From assembly GCF_034702125.1 (NCBI RefSeq), contig NC_085865.1:51130978-51194977 (forward strand): a stretch of DNA of 64,000 bases, written 5' to 3'. Shown here piece by piece: positions 1 through 10,276 of the stretch. Below the pieces are notes generated by a model. That model did no database searches, had not been told where the DNA came from, and worked only from the letters and a program-made list of their open reading frames with translations. The stretch is from Engraulis encrasicolus. Taxonomy: Eukaryota > Chordata > Actinopteri > Clupeiformes > Engraulidae. A program made the position numbers and the translations under genes. Position 1 is the first letter of the stretch. Every line of letters starts with the position of its first letter.

Positions 1-1244
1 ACTTGATAAACAAATGCGATAGAACTAACGACTGGCTTTTGACCAGGGCTGGACTGGCCATCTGGCATACCGGGCAATGCCCGGTGGGCCCTCGCGTCTT
101 TTCGAGGGCCCGAGAGCCCGAAATAATAATTAAAAAATATATACATTATTTTTTTTGTCTGTGACGGTAAAAAAAAGGACACGTCGGTGCTCATTGGATG
201 CTTCTTTTGAGTCACATTGGCCTAGTCCAATGAAATCTACTGCTTCTCAAAGGCCCGCCCCTCCCTTCAGGCCCTCGCTCGCTCGACCCAGAGCCATTGA
301 TAACACAGAGTTACGCCTACCTTTGATCTCGGCGGGAAAGTCACCTAGTGGCTGTGTAGACACGCTAATGGCTCTGTAAAGTTCTAAACAAACAGAGAGC
401 CGTCATTGACTTCTACTGAGCAGAATAAGCCTTTCTACAGTAAGCATTGAATAAATATGCACACAAACGGGATCCATCCCATTTTTTTAGGTAATTCGTC
501 TAGTACATCTAGGTGATATAAAATACTGTGTTGTTTACACGCTACTGTCGTAGAACTGGTGTGTTTTTATCACGTTTTGAGGGAAATCACCATTAGCTTA
601 GCCAGGAGCCCGCCACTTACCTATGAGATGCTAACTTTCTTGGTAGCTTCTGACTGTAATCGTTAAAGCGTTGTGTTCATTATTTACACTACAAATATTA
701 ATTCGTTAAAAACTAATCACATACACTTGTATGTCTATAGATCTCTAGCAGTGAGACGCAGGCTAGCTTTAGCCTTTATGAGGCTGCATCAGACCTGCCA
801 AAAACATGCATCGTTGCATGCAGGCAGAGTGAAGAGGATCAGGGCAGAGACGTGTAGTCCCTACACACGACTCTGAATCAGTGGCATGGAGCAGGGCCAT
901 GGATCTGTCATGTGGACTAAATAAATTATAATTAAAAAAAGACAACAACTGTATAACCAGTACTTGAGTGGGCCAATTAATTTTTTTTTTAATGTATTTA
1001 TGTATGTTTTGAACACAGAAATACACTGGATGCTCACTGCTATGGTGCCAAGTTAGACAATAACCTAGTGTGAATATGCATTTTTAATACTGTATACCTT
1101 TTGTTATTAACTGTGTGAAGGCATAGCATAATGGTAGAACATCATACAGACACTTGGAATGCTTTGTAAGCATCAAACTGTTGACAGAGCACGACACGCA
1201 TGAAGAATTCACATAGGCCTAAGAGTAAGGTTTGAGGTTTCTTT

Positions 1245-1538
1245 TTGCTCAGCGTAACAGTAATACAACAACAAAACTGTACACTTCATAGTTGCAAAAC
1301 TGAGCTAATGGAACATATTTACAGCAATGCAAGTGATAATGATAAAAAACAAGAAACAGATAGAGCAGTCCAGTTTTGGGTGCAAAACACAGGTAGTGTA
1401 ACAGATGTAAAGAAACTGGCCATAATACAAACGAAACATCTGGAGTTGTTTTGGAATGGTGATGTGGGAGAAGAAATGGAGCCTATGCAATCCTACAGAG
1501 TGTGGAAGGCCAAAACAGGACACAGGCTTGTCAAGTGA
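1245..1538 (+). other. 97-codon open frame inside the hAT, no recognised family
   Basis: An ATG-initiated frame of 97 codons, mostly polar with no membrane segment or known motif, in the left third of the hAT element. It is not near the transposase scrap and has no clear splice context. It may be chance or a decayed internal ORF; I assign no function. Confidence 0.12.
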
Positions 1539-1744
1539 TCCGGTTTCTGTAGTACCGAGTAGTAGTAGTCTGTAGTATGGAGCCTCTGCAGGTGTCATGC
1601 AACTCACAGCACTCCTGAGTGTTGTGCCTGTCAACAACACAGACATGCAGCGGTCATACTCAACGTGTAACATTGAAATAGACAGAAAATTAAAACTGTA
1701 AAAGGGGTCTATGCTGCTGTATATGAACAACAAATATCATTATC

Positions 1745-3066
1745 AGTGAATATGGTACACCTGGAGCAATTAAGTGAAGAACCAGATGAAGGTGGGAGAC
1801 AAGCTGTATGAAGACGAGCAATGAAATGAAGAATCACATTGTAATAACAATATACACACCATGACTGTGAAGGTGGAAGACAAGGTGTATGAAGAAGGGC
1901 CGGAAATCTGTTCAGGGGTCATCAGTCAATGATGAGTGAATATGACACAGCTGGAGCAATGAAATAAAGAAACACATGAAGTTAGGAAGGGCACTGACAA
2001 TCTGTTCAGGGGTCATCAGTGAAGTAAAGAATCACATAGTAATAATAACAACACACCAAGCAGTGAATGTGGGGAGGGGGCAAGCTGTATGAAGAAGGGC
2101 CGGATATCTGTGAATGATGAGTGAACATGACACATCTGGAGCAATGAAATAAAGAAACACATTGTTACAATATACACACCAAGCTGTGAGTGTGGGGGCA
2201 AGCTGTATGAGGAAGAGCAATGACAAAGAAACACATGAAGTTGGGAAGGGCACTGACAATCTGTTCAGGGGTCATCAGTCAATGATGAGTGGATATGACA
2301 CACCTGGAGCAATGAAATAAAGAATCACATGAAGTTAGAAAGGGCACTGACAATCTGTTCAGGGGTCATCAGTCAATGATGAGTGAATATGACACACCTG
2401 GAGCAATGAAATAAAGAATCACATGAAGTTAGGAAGGGCACTGACAATCTGTTCAGGGGTCATCAGTCAATGATGAGTGAATATGACACACCTGGAGCAA
2501 TGAAATAAAGAAACACATGAAGTTCTGGGGTAATCAGTGAAGTAAAGAATGACATAGTAATAATAACAACACACCAAGCTGTGAATGTGGGGAGGGGGGC
2601 AAGCTGCATGAAGACGAGCAATGAAATGAAGAATCACATTGTAATAACAATATACACACCATGACTGTGAAGGTGGAAGACAAGCTGTATGAAGAAGGGC
2701 CGGAAATCTGTTCAGGGGTCATCAGTCAATGATGAGTGAATATGACACACCTGGAGCAATGAAATAAAGAAACACATGAAGTTCAGGGGTCATCAGTGAA
2801 GTAAGGAATCACATAGTAATGATAGCAACACACCAAGCTGTGAATGAGGGGAGGGGGGCAAGCTGTATGAAGAAGGGCCGGATATCTGTGAATGATGAGT
2901 GAACATGACACACCTGGAGCAATGAAATAAAGAAACACATTGTTATAATATACACACCAAGCTGTGAGTGTGGGGGCAAGCTGTATGAGGAAGAGCAATG
3001 AAATAAAGAAACACATGAAGTTGGGAAGGGCACTGACAATCTGTTCAGGGGTCATCAGTGAAGTAA
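1745..3066. repeat. Complex tandem array (units about 105 bp plus longer variants) inside the hAT
   Basis: Modules recur in shuffled order: 'CTGTTCAGGGGTCATCAGT', 'GAGCAATGAAATAAAGAA', 'CAAGCTGTATGAAGAAGG' and 'ATACACACCAAGCTGTGAG'. Between about 2230 and 2520 the unit is a regular ~105-108 bp; elsewhere longer compound units alternate with it, a higher-order arrangement. Several minus-strand frames of 60-110 codons here (2016-3118) are by-products of the repeat. Confidence 0.85.
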
Positions 3067-4029
3067 AATGATAGACTGGCAGACAAAAAAAATAGACATT
3101 AATCCACCACTCATTCAAATCAATCAGAAACTATTTGATTTCACAGAGCTAAAAGGAGAAATACAGGTATACGGCGCATTGTCAATGCGGTGCACATCTG
3201 GCTACGGACTGTGCATAGTAGTTCGACTAGCCAACTTCAAAACTGTTCAGCAAACTGTTCAGCAAACATCCATGGTTTACTCAACAGAAATATATATTTC
3301 TCGGTTTCTGAAATACCTGGGGTCATCAACTTCAGTACTTTAATATTCGGGACTCAATTGTAATTTTTGTAGCTAGCCAACACATCCACACGTAAATGCT
3401 TACTCGCTACGCTAACCACATGCAGCTACATGCATTCAAATAGCTGGGAAGATCAAACCACGAATGTACACGGGTAATATGGCGTTATATGAATGTGGGA
3501 AGTAGAAAACACAGTCGTTTATGATACAGATAGTAGCGCATTGTATAGGATTGTAACGTTACCACTATGCTAACTTAAGCTACCAGAAGTGGTTATTCAT
3601 TCCTAAACAGCGTTCGTCTTTAACATCGACATCGCAATTTTCATGCAAACCACATGCAATTACATAATTGAAGGCTATACTTTAGACAACGGATACTGAA
3701 ACACAGAAAACATTTCGATTTGTTCTCCCATTTATCAACTTACCGAGAAAGGTGTCGACAGTCAAACGAAAGTCTACGGGGCCCACTTCCGGATATGGAA
3801 CTTCTTGAAGTCTACAGGGAGGAGCCATGACACGGAAAATAGACCCCGCCCCTTGCCCACGTATGCCAATGGGATATACACAACTCTTTTCTATTCATGA
3901 CTCTGGCTCTACCCAACTAGTTCTAGTCTGTCAGCAATGCATCATCATCCGAAGTTTCGTTGACTTGGATGGTGGCTATTCGGTTAATAAAAACTCTGGT
4001 GGTGGAGCGGAGGATACAGGGCGCTATAT

Positions 4030-4180
4030 GGAGAAAGAAAGGACTGGCTATGAAAAGCGCATGGAAAAAGCGAAAACTAAAACTAAAAGAAGGCGGGACA
4101 AAATGTGCTAAAATCACTGACTTGTTCAAAGCTAAAAGCACCACCAGCTCGAGCTCCGGACCGGTAGCTCTCGTGTGGCC
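4030..4180 (+). pseudogene. hAT transposase N-terminal remnant
   Basis: Two overlapping frames give a basic lysine/arginine-rich stretch (RTGYEKRMEKAKTKTKRR) followed, after a frame change, by CAKITDLFKAKSTTSSSSG. A basic segment, then a Cys and a '-LFK' motif before a serine-rich linker, is typical of the region before the BED finger in many fish hAT transposases. The frame shift and missing downstream domains make it a relic. The family match is from memory of the pattern, so confidence is moderate. Confidence 0.38.
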
Positions 4181-4510
4181 GTGGGAGGTGTGGTGAATCA
4201 CACAGCTCGACCTAAGGTTGGGACAGTAGGACCGCCGGTGCATCAACGAGTGCAAGGTGGTGCAGAATGAAGCGCCCATGTAAATCAGGCGTGGAGGAGG
4301 CGGCGGCGGGCGAACAGTGCGGGCGAGGTGGTTCGAGCAGGGGAGGTAGCCTACGAGTAGAGACGGTCCGGATACGAGACGTGCCCCAGGGAGAGAGAGG
4401 TTAGCCCCCTCAACACACTCAGCTAGTGTAGCTATGTGCCGCTTCGGCGTTTCGTAATTTCTCATCACCTCCGACCAAATTGCCATCCTGACTAAATCAA
4501 ATCAGTCATG

Positions 4511-4676
4511 GTTCTTTTTCTAACTTCGCTCGGTGTTTCACTATGGGATACGCTTGGGCGTGACCATCTATGGAAGCTCCAATGACATTACGTCTGTCAA
4601 AGACAGACAGTCGACGCAGTCGGGCTCCGCCCGCTTGGGGTGTCTACCCCCGTCGACACGCTGAGTCCAGCATTCT
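4511..4676 (+). repeat. DIRS left inverted terminal repeat
   Basis: Bases 4532-4676 match the reverse complement of 10085-10229 without a visible mismatch. The outermost ~20 bp differ from the right end, as usual in DIRS elements. An internal palindrome (GTCTGTCAAAGACAGAC) sits near 4591-4607. Confidence 0.85.
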
Positions 4677-4880
4677 CGCTTTCTTCCCGTGAAGATCTAC
4701 TACAAGCTCCTCGCACCTGCCAAGGCTGTGCTCGCTTAACCGTTCACAGACGGACCGTCCAGGACCCCGTCGCCGAACGCGACCGCGGCCGGTAAGTGCT
4801 ATATTGAGGTGCATTGAAGGTTTGCAGTTAAGTCAGCTTACTTTCCAACTCTAGTGAAGTGTCCGCGTCGTGGCGAACTT

Positions 4881-5388
4881 CAAGTTTAGCATGGCGGGCT
4901 ACCTAACCCACCTAGCTACCTAACTTCAGCTTAGCCTGATTTAGCTACCTCTACCTCCACCGAGCACTCGGGTGCCGGTGATAACTTATTAATGGTAAGC
5001 TACACCGTACAACAGGGAGCGAGAACGCCCTACTCGCTACTCTGTTTGACTATTTTCATCTGTTTTCTGTTTGTAACCCACCGCATGTAAACCCACTCGG
5101 CGGGAAACAAGTTGCTAGCTTCGATCTGTAGCTACAAGTTTAGCATGGCGGGCTACCTAACCCACCTAGCTACCTAACTTCAGCTTAGCCTGATTTAGCT
5201 ACCTCTACCTCCACCCAGCACTCGGGTGCCGGTGATAACTTATTAATGGTAAGCTACACCTTACAACAGGGAGCGAGAACGCCTCACTCGCTACTCTGTT
5301 TGACTAATTTAATCTGTTTTCTGTTGGTAACCCACCGCATGTAAACCCACTCGGCGGGAAACAAGTTGCTAGCTTCGATCTGTAGCTA
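4881..5388 (+). repeat. 254-bp direct tandem duplication in the DIRS 5' region
   Basis: Unit one is 4881-5134 and unit two 5135-5388. They differ at only a few positions (for example CACCGAGC/CACCCAGC and ACCGTACA/ACCTTACA). No frame crosses it; it probably lies in the untranslated leader of the element. Confidence 0.9.
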
Positions 5389-6654
5389 CCCCGCACGTGC
5401 GGCTAATCTGCTAACACTGGTGTTAACTGAAGTAATCACTTGTTATGACGAGTTCTTCGAGTAACACTACTCTCCTCTCTCTTTTATTCTGAAAGATGCT
5501 TCAGGCATTTCCCCCGCCATGGGGAAGACTGAAAACAAAGAGTGAAGAGCCCGTTGCCTCCCGTGCCGGCGTCACGCAGCCAACCATGGCGGGCGGAGAA
5601 TCCCAGGTCTGCATGGAACCCTACCATGCACATGCAACGGTTGCAGGCCGCCATACCTGCACCACTGCGTGGACAATACCAGAGGGAATTCGAGAACGGA
5701 GGCTGAATGTGGTGATCGTCACTAACAGCCCCATGCACAAGTCAGACTCTGTGGATACCATGCCACCCGAGGACGACCCCAGCTTAGGCTACCCCCTCTC
5801 ACAGGGAGCAGGAGGATACCCAAGCATAAAGCACAATATCAGGGACATTACGTCGCTGCCCCCTCGACCCCAACAGGGTGGGCGACCTATCCTGCAGTAA
5901 TCAAGGCCCCCCAGTGACCATGCTGACTCGGCGGCCCTCTGCTCAGGATGCAGGAGACAAGGAAAGGGACCAGCAACACTGCCCCCAACCCCCCTCCCTC
6001 CTCAAGTCCAACCTGGCCACCCCTCCCAGCAGTCCTGGCCTGTCTGAGAGATGGCCCCCTGTCACTGGAAGCCTCACAAGTATTCCAAATGTGCCCTAAC
6101 CGACGGTCTGTGTCGACTATGTCCAACATCGCTCTCCCCTGCAAGAGAGACTGATAGGTGGGCGAGCCGGTCCGATTGCTCTCTGATGCTGTCACCAGGT
6201 CCAGACGGACACGGCAAAACAGACACTCAGGCATCATCTACACGCTGCACCAAGGGCCCGGCGCTGTGCTGGTGAAGATGAGGGAGACAAGGTCTCGGCA
6301 GGCAGAAGGATGATGCTCTCTGGGCGAGCCTGACACACAAGCCGCCCCAGGCCCCAACCTCCCAGACAGGTCAAGGTAGTCATCCTATGGAGAGAGAGGC
6401 CATAGCCTGCACCCTAAGGGCTAGAACGGTCAGAAGCTCAAGGTGCTTCAACCCAGAACAGAGGCCCAAACTGTCCAAACGGCCTACAGGACCCAGTGGC
6501 GGACCTGACAGCCCAGGCTCACTTGTTCCCACGTCCTCGCCCACAGCGGAGAGGAAGATGGAGAAAAGGTTATGTCTTACAGGTGTTCAAAATCTGAAAC
6601 TGCAGACAAAGTGTCACCAAGCACAAATCACACCCAATCTCAGTGTCCAGTAAA
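5389..6654 (+). other. DIRS 5' internal region, proline-rich frames, possible gag relic
   Basis: Overlapping plus-strand frames of 67-134 codons, rich in Pro, Ser and Gly (longest at 5496-5900), occupy the position where DIRS elements carry gag. No zinc knuckle or other diagnostic motif is visible and the frames are broken. Position is the only support for gag. Confidence 0.25.
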
Positions 6655-7460
6655 TATACATTATTCGCACCTAGGCCGTGGGCCAAAGGCGAATCTGTTG
6701 ATACAAAATAAACGCCAATGCTACACAGAGGGTAATTTCACCAAACTGTTCAGTATACCAAGGTGTTCAGTATACAAAGATCTTTATCTTCCTAGCAAGG
6801 GCCAGGAACGATTTGGTCAACACATAAGATGCACATAATGCATGAGAAGCGGTCTCATCTCACTAAGGTGTTAAGTAGACTAAGGTCATTCGCACCAAGG
6901 CAGGGCCAAGGGCGAATTTTATTAACACAATATACACACATTGTGTCTCACCAGACTAAAGTGTTAAGTAAACAAAGGTCATTCGCATCTAGGTAGGGGC
7001 CTAGTGTGAATTGTCTTAACACATAACAATGTTAACATGTTATAAACATGCACACTTTGCATCTCACCAGACTAAAGTGTTCGGTAAACAAGGGTCTTTC
7101 GCATCTGGGCAAGAGCCAAGGGCGAAATTGTTACTACATAACTTACACAAGTAATGCAAAGCAGTAGCCTCTGTCTCACCAGACTAAACTGCTCAATAAA
7201 CAATTATCATTTGCATCCAGGCAGGGGCCAAGGGTGAAATTGTTAACATTATGCGCACAGGGGATACTATCACAGTAGTCTCAGCAGTGTTAAGGGAACA
7301 AATATCCCTCGCACCCAGGCGAGGGCAGATTTGGTAACACAAAAGTGGCTCCCCTTGCAGCCTAGGGGTAGCCTCAACAGACCAGTGTGCTTTAAAATAA
7401 ATAAAGAATGCCATCCCCATCCAGGCCTTGGGCCAAGGACGGAGTTGTTATTGAGAAGTC
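6655..7460 (+). repeat. Array of about eight divergent 100-125 bp units, each with a small hairpin
   Basis: Each unit carries 'GTGTTAAGTA-ACAAAGGTC', then 'ATTCGCA-C-AGGC', then 'GGCCAAGGGCGAAT' and 'TGTTAACACATAA'. ATTCGC and GCGAAT are complementary, so every unit can fold locally. In the unit near 7099 both arms have changed together (TTTCGC with GCGAAA). Units begin near 6663, 6770, 6890, 6979, 7097, 7207, 7306 and 7410; the last two are degenerate. Confidence 0.7.
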
Positions 7461-9448
7461 ACACACGAGGTGTACAAGTACAATGTACTGACACCAGAAA
7501 TCTCTCAAAAATAAATACGGTACATAAATAAAGAAAAGGGGTGCACCACTGTCATAACACCACCAGGGCGCACCATTTCCCCTTTATTGGCAGCGGAGAC
7601 AGAGCAGTGATTTCTCCGGTGACGCCACTAGTGTGCGTCACGTCACGGCTGCGTGGGTAACGTGACTAGCGTCATATAAGAGCGACGGGTCATGCTCATC
7701 CATGACGTACAGTACACAAACGCAACACTACTTTATTCCACTGTAAGTGGATAAAGAACTTCTGTTGATCACAAAACCACCTAGGTTCAGTGGAACACTA
7801 ATTTAAGGTCAGTAGACTGAGTTCTCGAGTTACGAACGAAGAGATCCCTTCTTTTCTACTCTAAGGAGCCGTCAATGGGCTCTGTTCAACATACTGCGCG
7901 ATCTCAGCTGGAAAGCGCATTTTACAGACCGCCTTATAAAAACAGGTATGCCACAATCGCATACATCTGACAACAAGGTGCTTTGTCAATCATATCATCG
8001 TCTCGATTTTGGGGTTGTCACAAGAGTTACAGCAGATTATCTTATCACAAGGCTGTAGACTGTCTGAAATCATAATGTGTATTATGAGTTTCGCCGCCAC
8101 GGCAAAACATACAGCATTCTCGCTGTCTCAACCGGCGATTGAGGACGGCGTTAGCCCCTCTGACAGGCTTGGGATCAGAATACTGTAATTAAGACTTTTC
8201 CCCCTATTGCTCCCTCTCGAAGGAGTCAGCATTAGATTCCAGGACGGCGCTAAAGCATCGAGTGAATTTGGGTTCAACAAGTCACCGTTAGTAGTAGTCA
8301 GACAAGGTCTAGACTACAGTTGGTGTAATGGCATCCGCTATTACGGTAGCGAGAGGTGTCTCTCTATGATGAAGGGCTTTTACAGTAAAGCTTACAGTAA
8401 AGCTTACTGGCCACGTTGTTCATGCAGTGGTTTCACCATCGCACGTCCAGGGCGACCATATACATTAAGTGTTCTGGGCCCTGAAACATTTCCAAAACGA
8501 TGTAGGTGGTTGAGGAAACTATTGCTGGGTCACAGTTTCTGTTAAGTCTGCAGAACAGGGCCAAGGGGAACATCCTCTCTACTCTCAAACATCGGCTTGT
8601 GTGGGGCAGGGGTTGGTGCAGGTTTTTGCTATCTCTACACCTTGTAAGGAAACACACAGTGCCCTCTATTCCTCCTTGGCATAAAAGATGCACTAGATTG
8701 CTATGGGCAAAACACCCTGCTCTATGCATTCACACCAATAAGCATAATAACCCCCACACTGGTCAGAATCAGGCAACAGAGCCTGCTACTGATTTTGTTG
8801 GCCCAATTATGTCACCCTATGGGGTCACGATTGTGTAAGGGTGTTCGGAGGGCCCTCAGGGGCCCCACCTCTACTGAGAGATCCTCTCAGACAAGAAGCG
8901 ATATTTATAATTCACACCTAGACAGGCTGGTCCGGTAGGCTCATTCTGTGAGAGGTAGAATTCAGACGCAGTCGCCCTCTCCCAGCAGTCACCGAGACTG
9001 TACTAGGGGCGACAGCAGCATACACACTTCATACTTGGTCATAAATGGCGTGTGTTCAAGGTATGGGGCACACGGAGACACTTCTCCCTAACGCCCTGTT
9101 GTTCAGCTTCTTAGCTTCCTACGGGATCTTATACACAGGGTTAAAGTCTTTCCCAATAGGAAAGTTTACCTTGCTGCATTTTCAGCCAGCCACTGAAGTT
9201 TTGAGTACAAGCCAGCAGGGTAGTACTCCTTGGAGACTTAGTTCTGGTTAAGTTGAGCTACACGCTCACCCCTCCAAATCACTGGTTTGAAGTTTAGCTT
9301 GTCAATACAGCATTAACCACCATGAGATGAGTGAGTGAACTAAAAGCCTTCCTTGTGAGGCCCTCTTGGTTTACAATCTGACTCTGATTTGAAGAAGGTG
9401 CGTCTTCTCCCCATTACAGATTTGTGCCCAGAGCAGGACTTTCTTTAG
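7461..9448 (+). other. DIRS middle region, decayed, no domain recognised
   Basis: Open frames such as 8207-8545 (112 codons) and 8506-8838 (110 codons) exist, but no reverse-transcriptase YxDD box or RNase H signature was found. A CATATAAG TATA-like motif lies near 7673-7680 downstream of a GC/CpG-rich stretch. This is where a full-length DIRS would carry RT/RH, so that part seems deleted or replaced. Confidence 0.3.
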
Positions 9449-9887
9449 ATGTCGGAGAAAGGACCTGGATGCCCCGCACCCTGCCCCCTCACTCAGAGGA
9501 GGGTCAGGAGCTCAACTATGTGTGTCCTGTTAAAGCTCTGTGACTATACAGAATTTAGCAGAGTTCAACTTTTTGTGGCGGCCACACACCATAAAGGACT
9601 ACCACTGCCACGTCAGGGGTTGTCTCATTGGATTGTGAAAGCTACAGCGGTTGCCTATCAGAATAATGTCTCGCCGGCCCCTTAGGGACCTAAGAGCTTA
9701 TGCATTAACAGGAATGGCCAATTCCAGGGCACTGTCCACGGGGTTGCCAATGGTAGGCCTGTGCAATGTAACGAACAGGGCCCCAGGGTACACGTTCGCC
9801 CGCTTTCATGAGCTAGAGGTATCTGGCCGACACTTATCTCACGCTGTACTAGGTTCTGACTCCCCAGCAGCGATCTATACATTCTGA
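9449..9887 (+). pseudogene. DIRS tyrosine recombinase, C-terminal half, decayed
   Basis: Two plus-strand frames (9449-9685 and 9651-9887) overlap with one frame change. Recognisable blocks in order: a CPVKAL-like motif, then VQLFVAATHHKGLPLPRQ, LSHWIVKATAVAYQN, LRAYALTGMANSRAL, and finally YTFARFHELEV with LSHAVLG. These correspond to conserved blocks of fish DIRS recombinases (CPVRAL, QLFVCF-KG, LS-WIVDAI-AY, IRAHSTRG-A-SWAL, FARFY-LDV). The catalytic Arg of the HSTR-type box appears replaced (ALTG), and an in-frame stop interrupts the CPVKAL block, so it should be inactive. Family blocks are recalled, not searched. Confidence 0.62.
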
Positions 9888-9944
9888 CCGATGCTACTGT
9901 AATAAGGGCTTTACATAGCGTGCATTCCGGGAGTGGGCTATATC

Positions 9945-10036
9945 TCCCATAGTGAAACACCGAGCGAAGTTAGAAAAAGAACGTTAGGTTATGGCTATAA
10001 CCCTCGGTTCTTTGATAACAGAGTGAGGTGTTTCAC
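9945..10036. repeat. DIRS internal complementary region (circle-junction template)
   Basis: Bases 9945-9982 are the reverse complement of the left end 4511-4548. Bases 9980-10036 are the reverse complement of the right end 10220-10276. The AAC at 9980-9982 is shared and matches the GTT at both element ends. In DIRS elements this region aligns the two ends so that a circular intermediate can be completed. Confidence 0.85.
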
Positions 10037-10084
10037 CTATTTTTCCCTCCTTGCACTAGTTGTTAGGTGGGGAAGAAACCGTTA

Positions 10085-10276
10085 AGAATGCTGGACTCAG
10101 CGTGTCGACGGGGGTAGACACCCCAAGCGGGCGGAGCCCGACTGCGTCGACTGTCTGTCTTTGACAGACGTAATGTCATTGGAGCTTCCATAGATGGTCA
10201 CGCCCAAGCGTATCCCATAGTGAAACACCTCACTCTGTTATCAAAGAACCGAGGGTTATAGCCATAACCTAACGTT
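10085..10276 (-). repeat. DIRS right inverted terminal repeat
   Basis: The reverse complement matches the left repeat over its inner 145 bp. The outer ~45 bp (ending AACCTAACGTT) are specific to this end and are copied in reverse in the internal complementary region. Confidence 0.85.

Larger units (their letters stand above)
4511..10276 (+). mobile_element. DIRS-type tyrosine-recombinase retrotransposon, 5.8 kb, non-autonomous
   Basis: Inverted terminal repeats at 4511-4676 and 10085-10276 enclose a decayed tyrosine recombinase (about 9449-9887). Just inside the right repeat, an internal complementary region (9945-10036) is the reverse complement of the two outer ends joined together, the DIRS hallmark. 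The trinucleotide GTT bounds both ends (4511-4513 and 10274-10276) and appears once, as AAC, at the internal junction, as expected for recombinase-mediated integration without target duplication. The inner 145 bp of the two repeats are identical by eye, suggesting recent insertion. No reverse-transcriptase or RNase H frame was recognised, so it probably moved with helper proteins. It lies inside the hAT element. Confidence 0.8.

Noticed and set aside
1305..1733. 142-codon minus-strand frame in the hAT
   Set aside because: No recognisable domain, overlaps another frame on the opposite strand, inside a mobile element.
1745..3066. CRISPR-like array
   Set aside because: Units are long, contiguous and shuffled, without uniform short repeats and unique spacers; the genome is eukaryotic.
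3923..4486. 187-codon minus-strand frame
   Set aside because: It lies antisense to the hAT transposase remnant, has no motif, and its composition follows GC/CpG content.
5484..6838. Several 66-134 codon frames as separate genes
   Set aside because: They lie inside the DIRS element, overlap in many frames and lack motifs; reported only as a possible gag relic.
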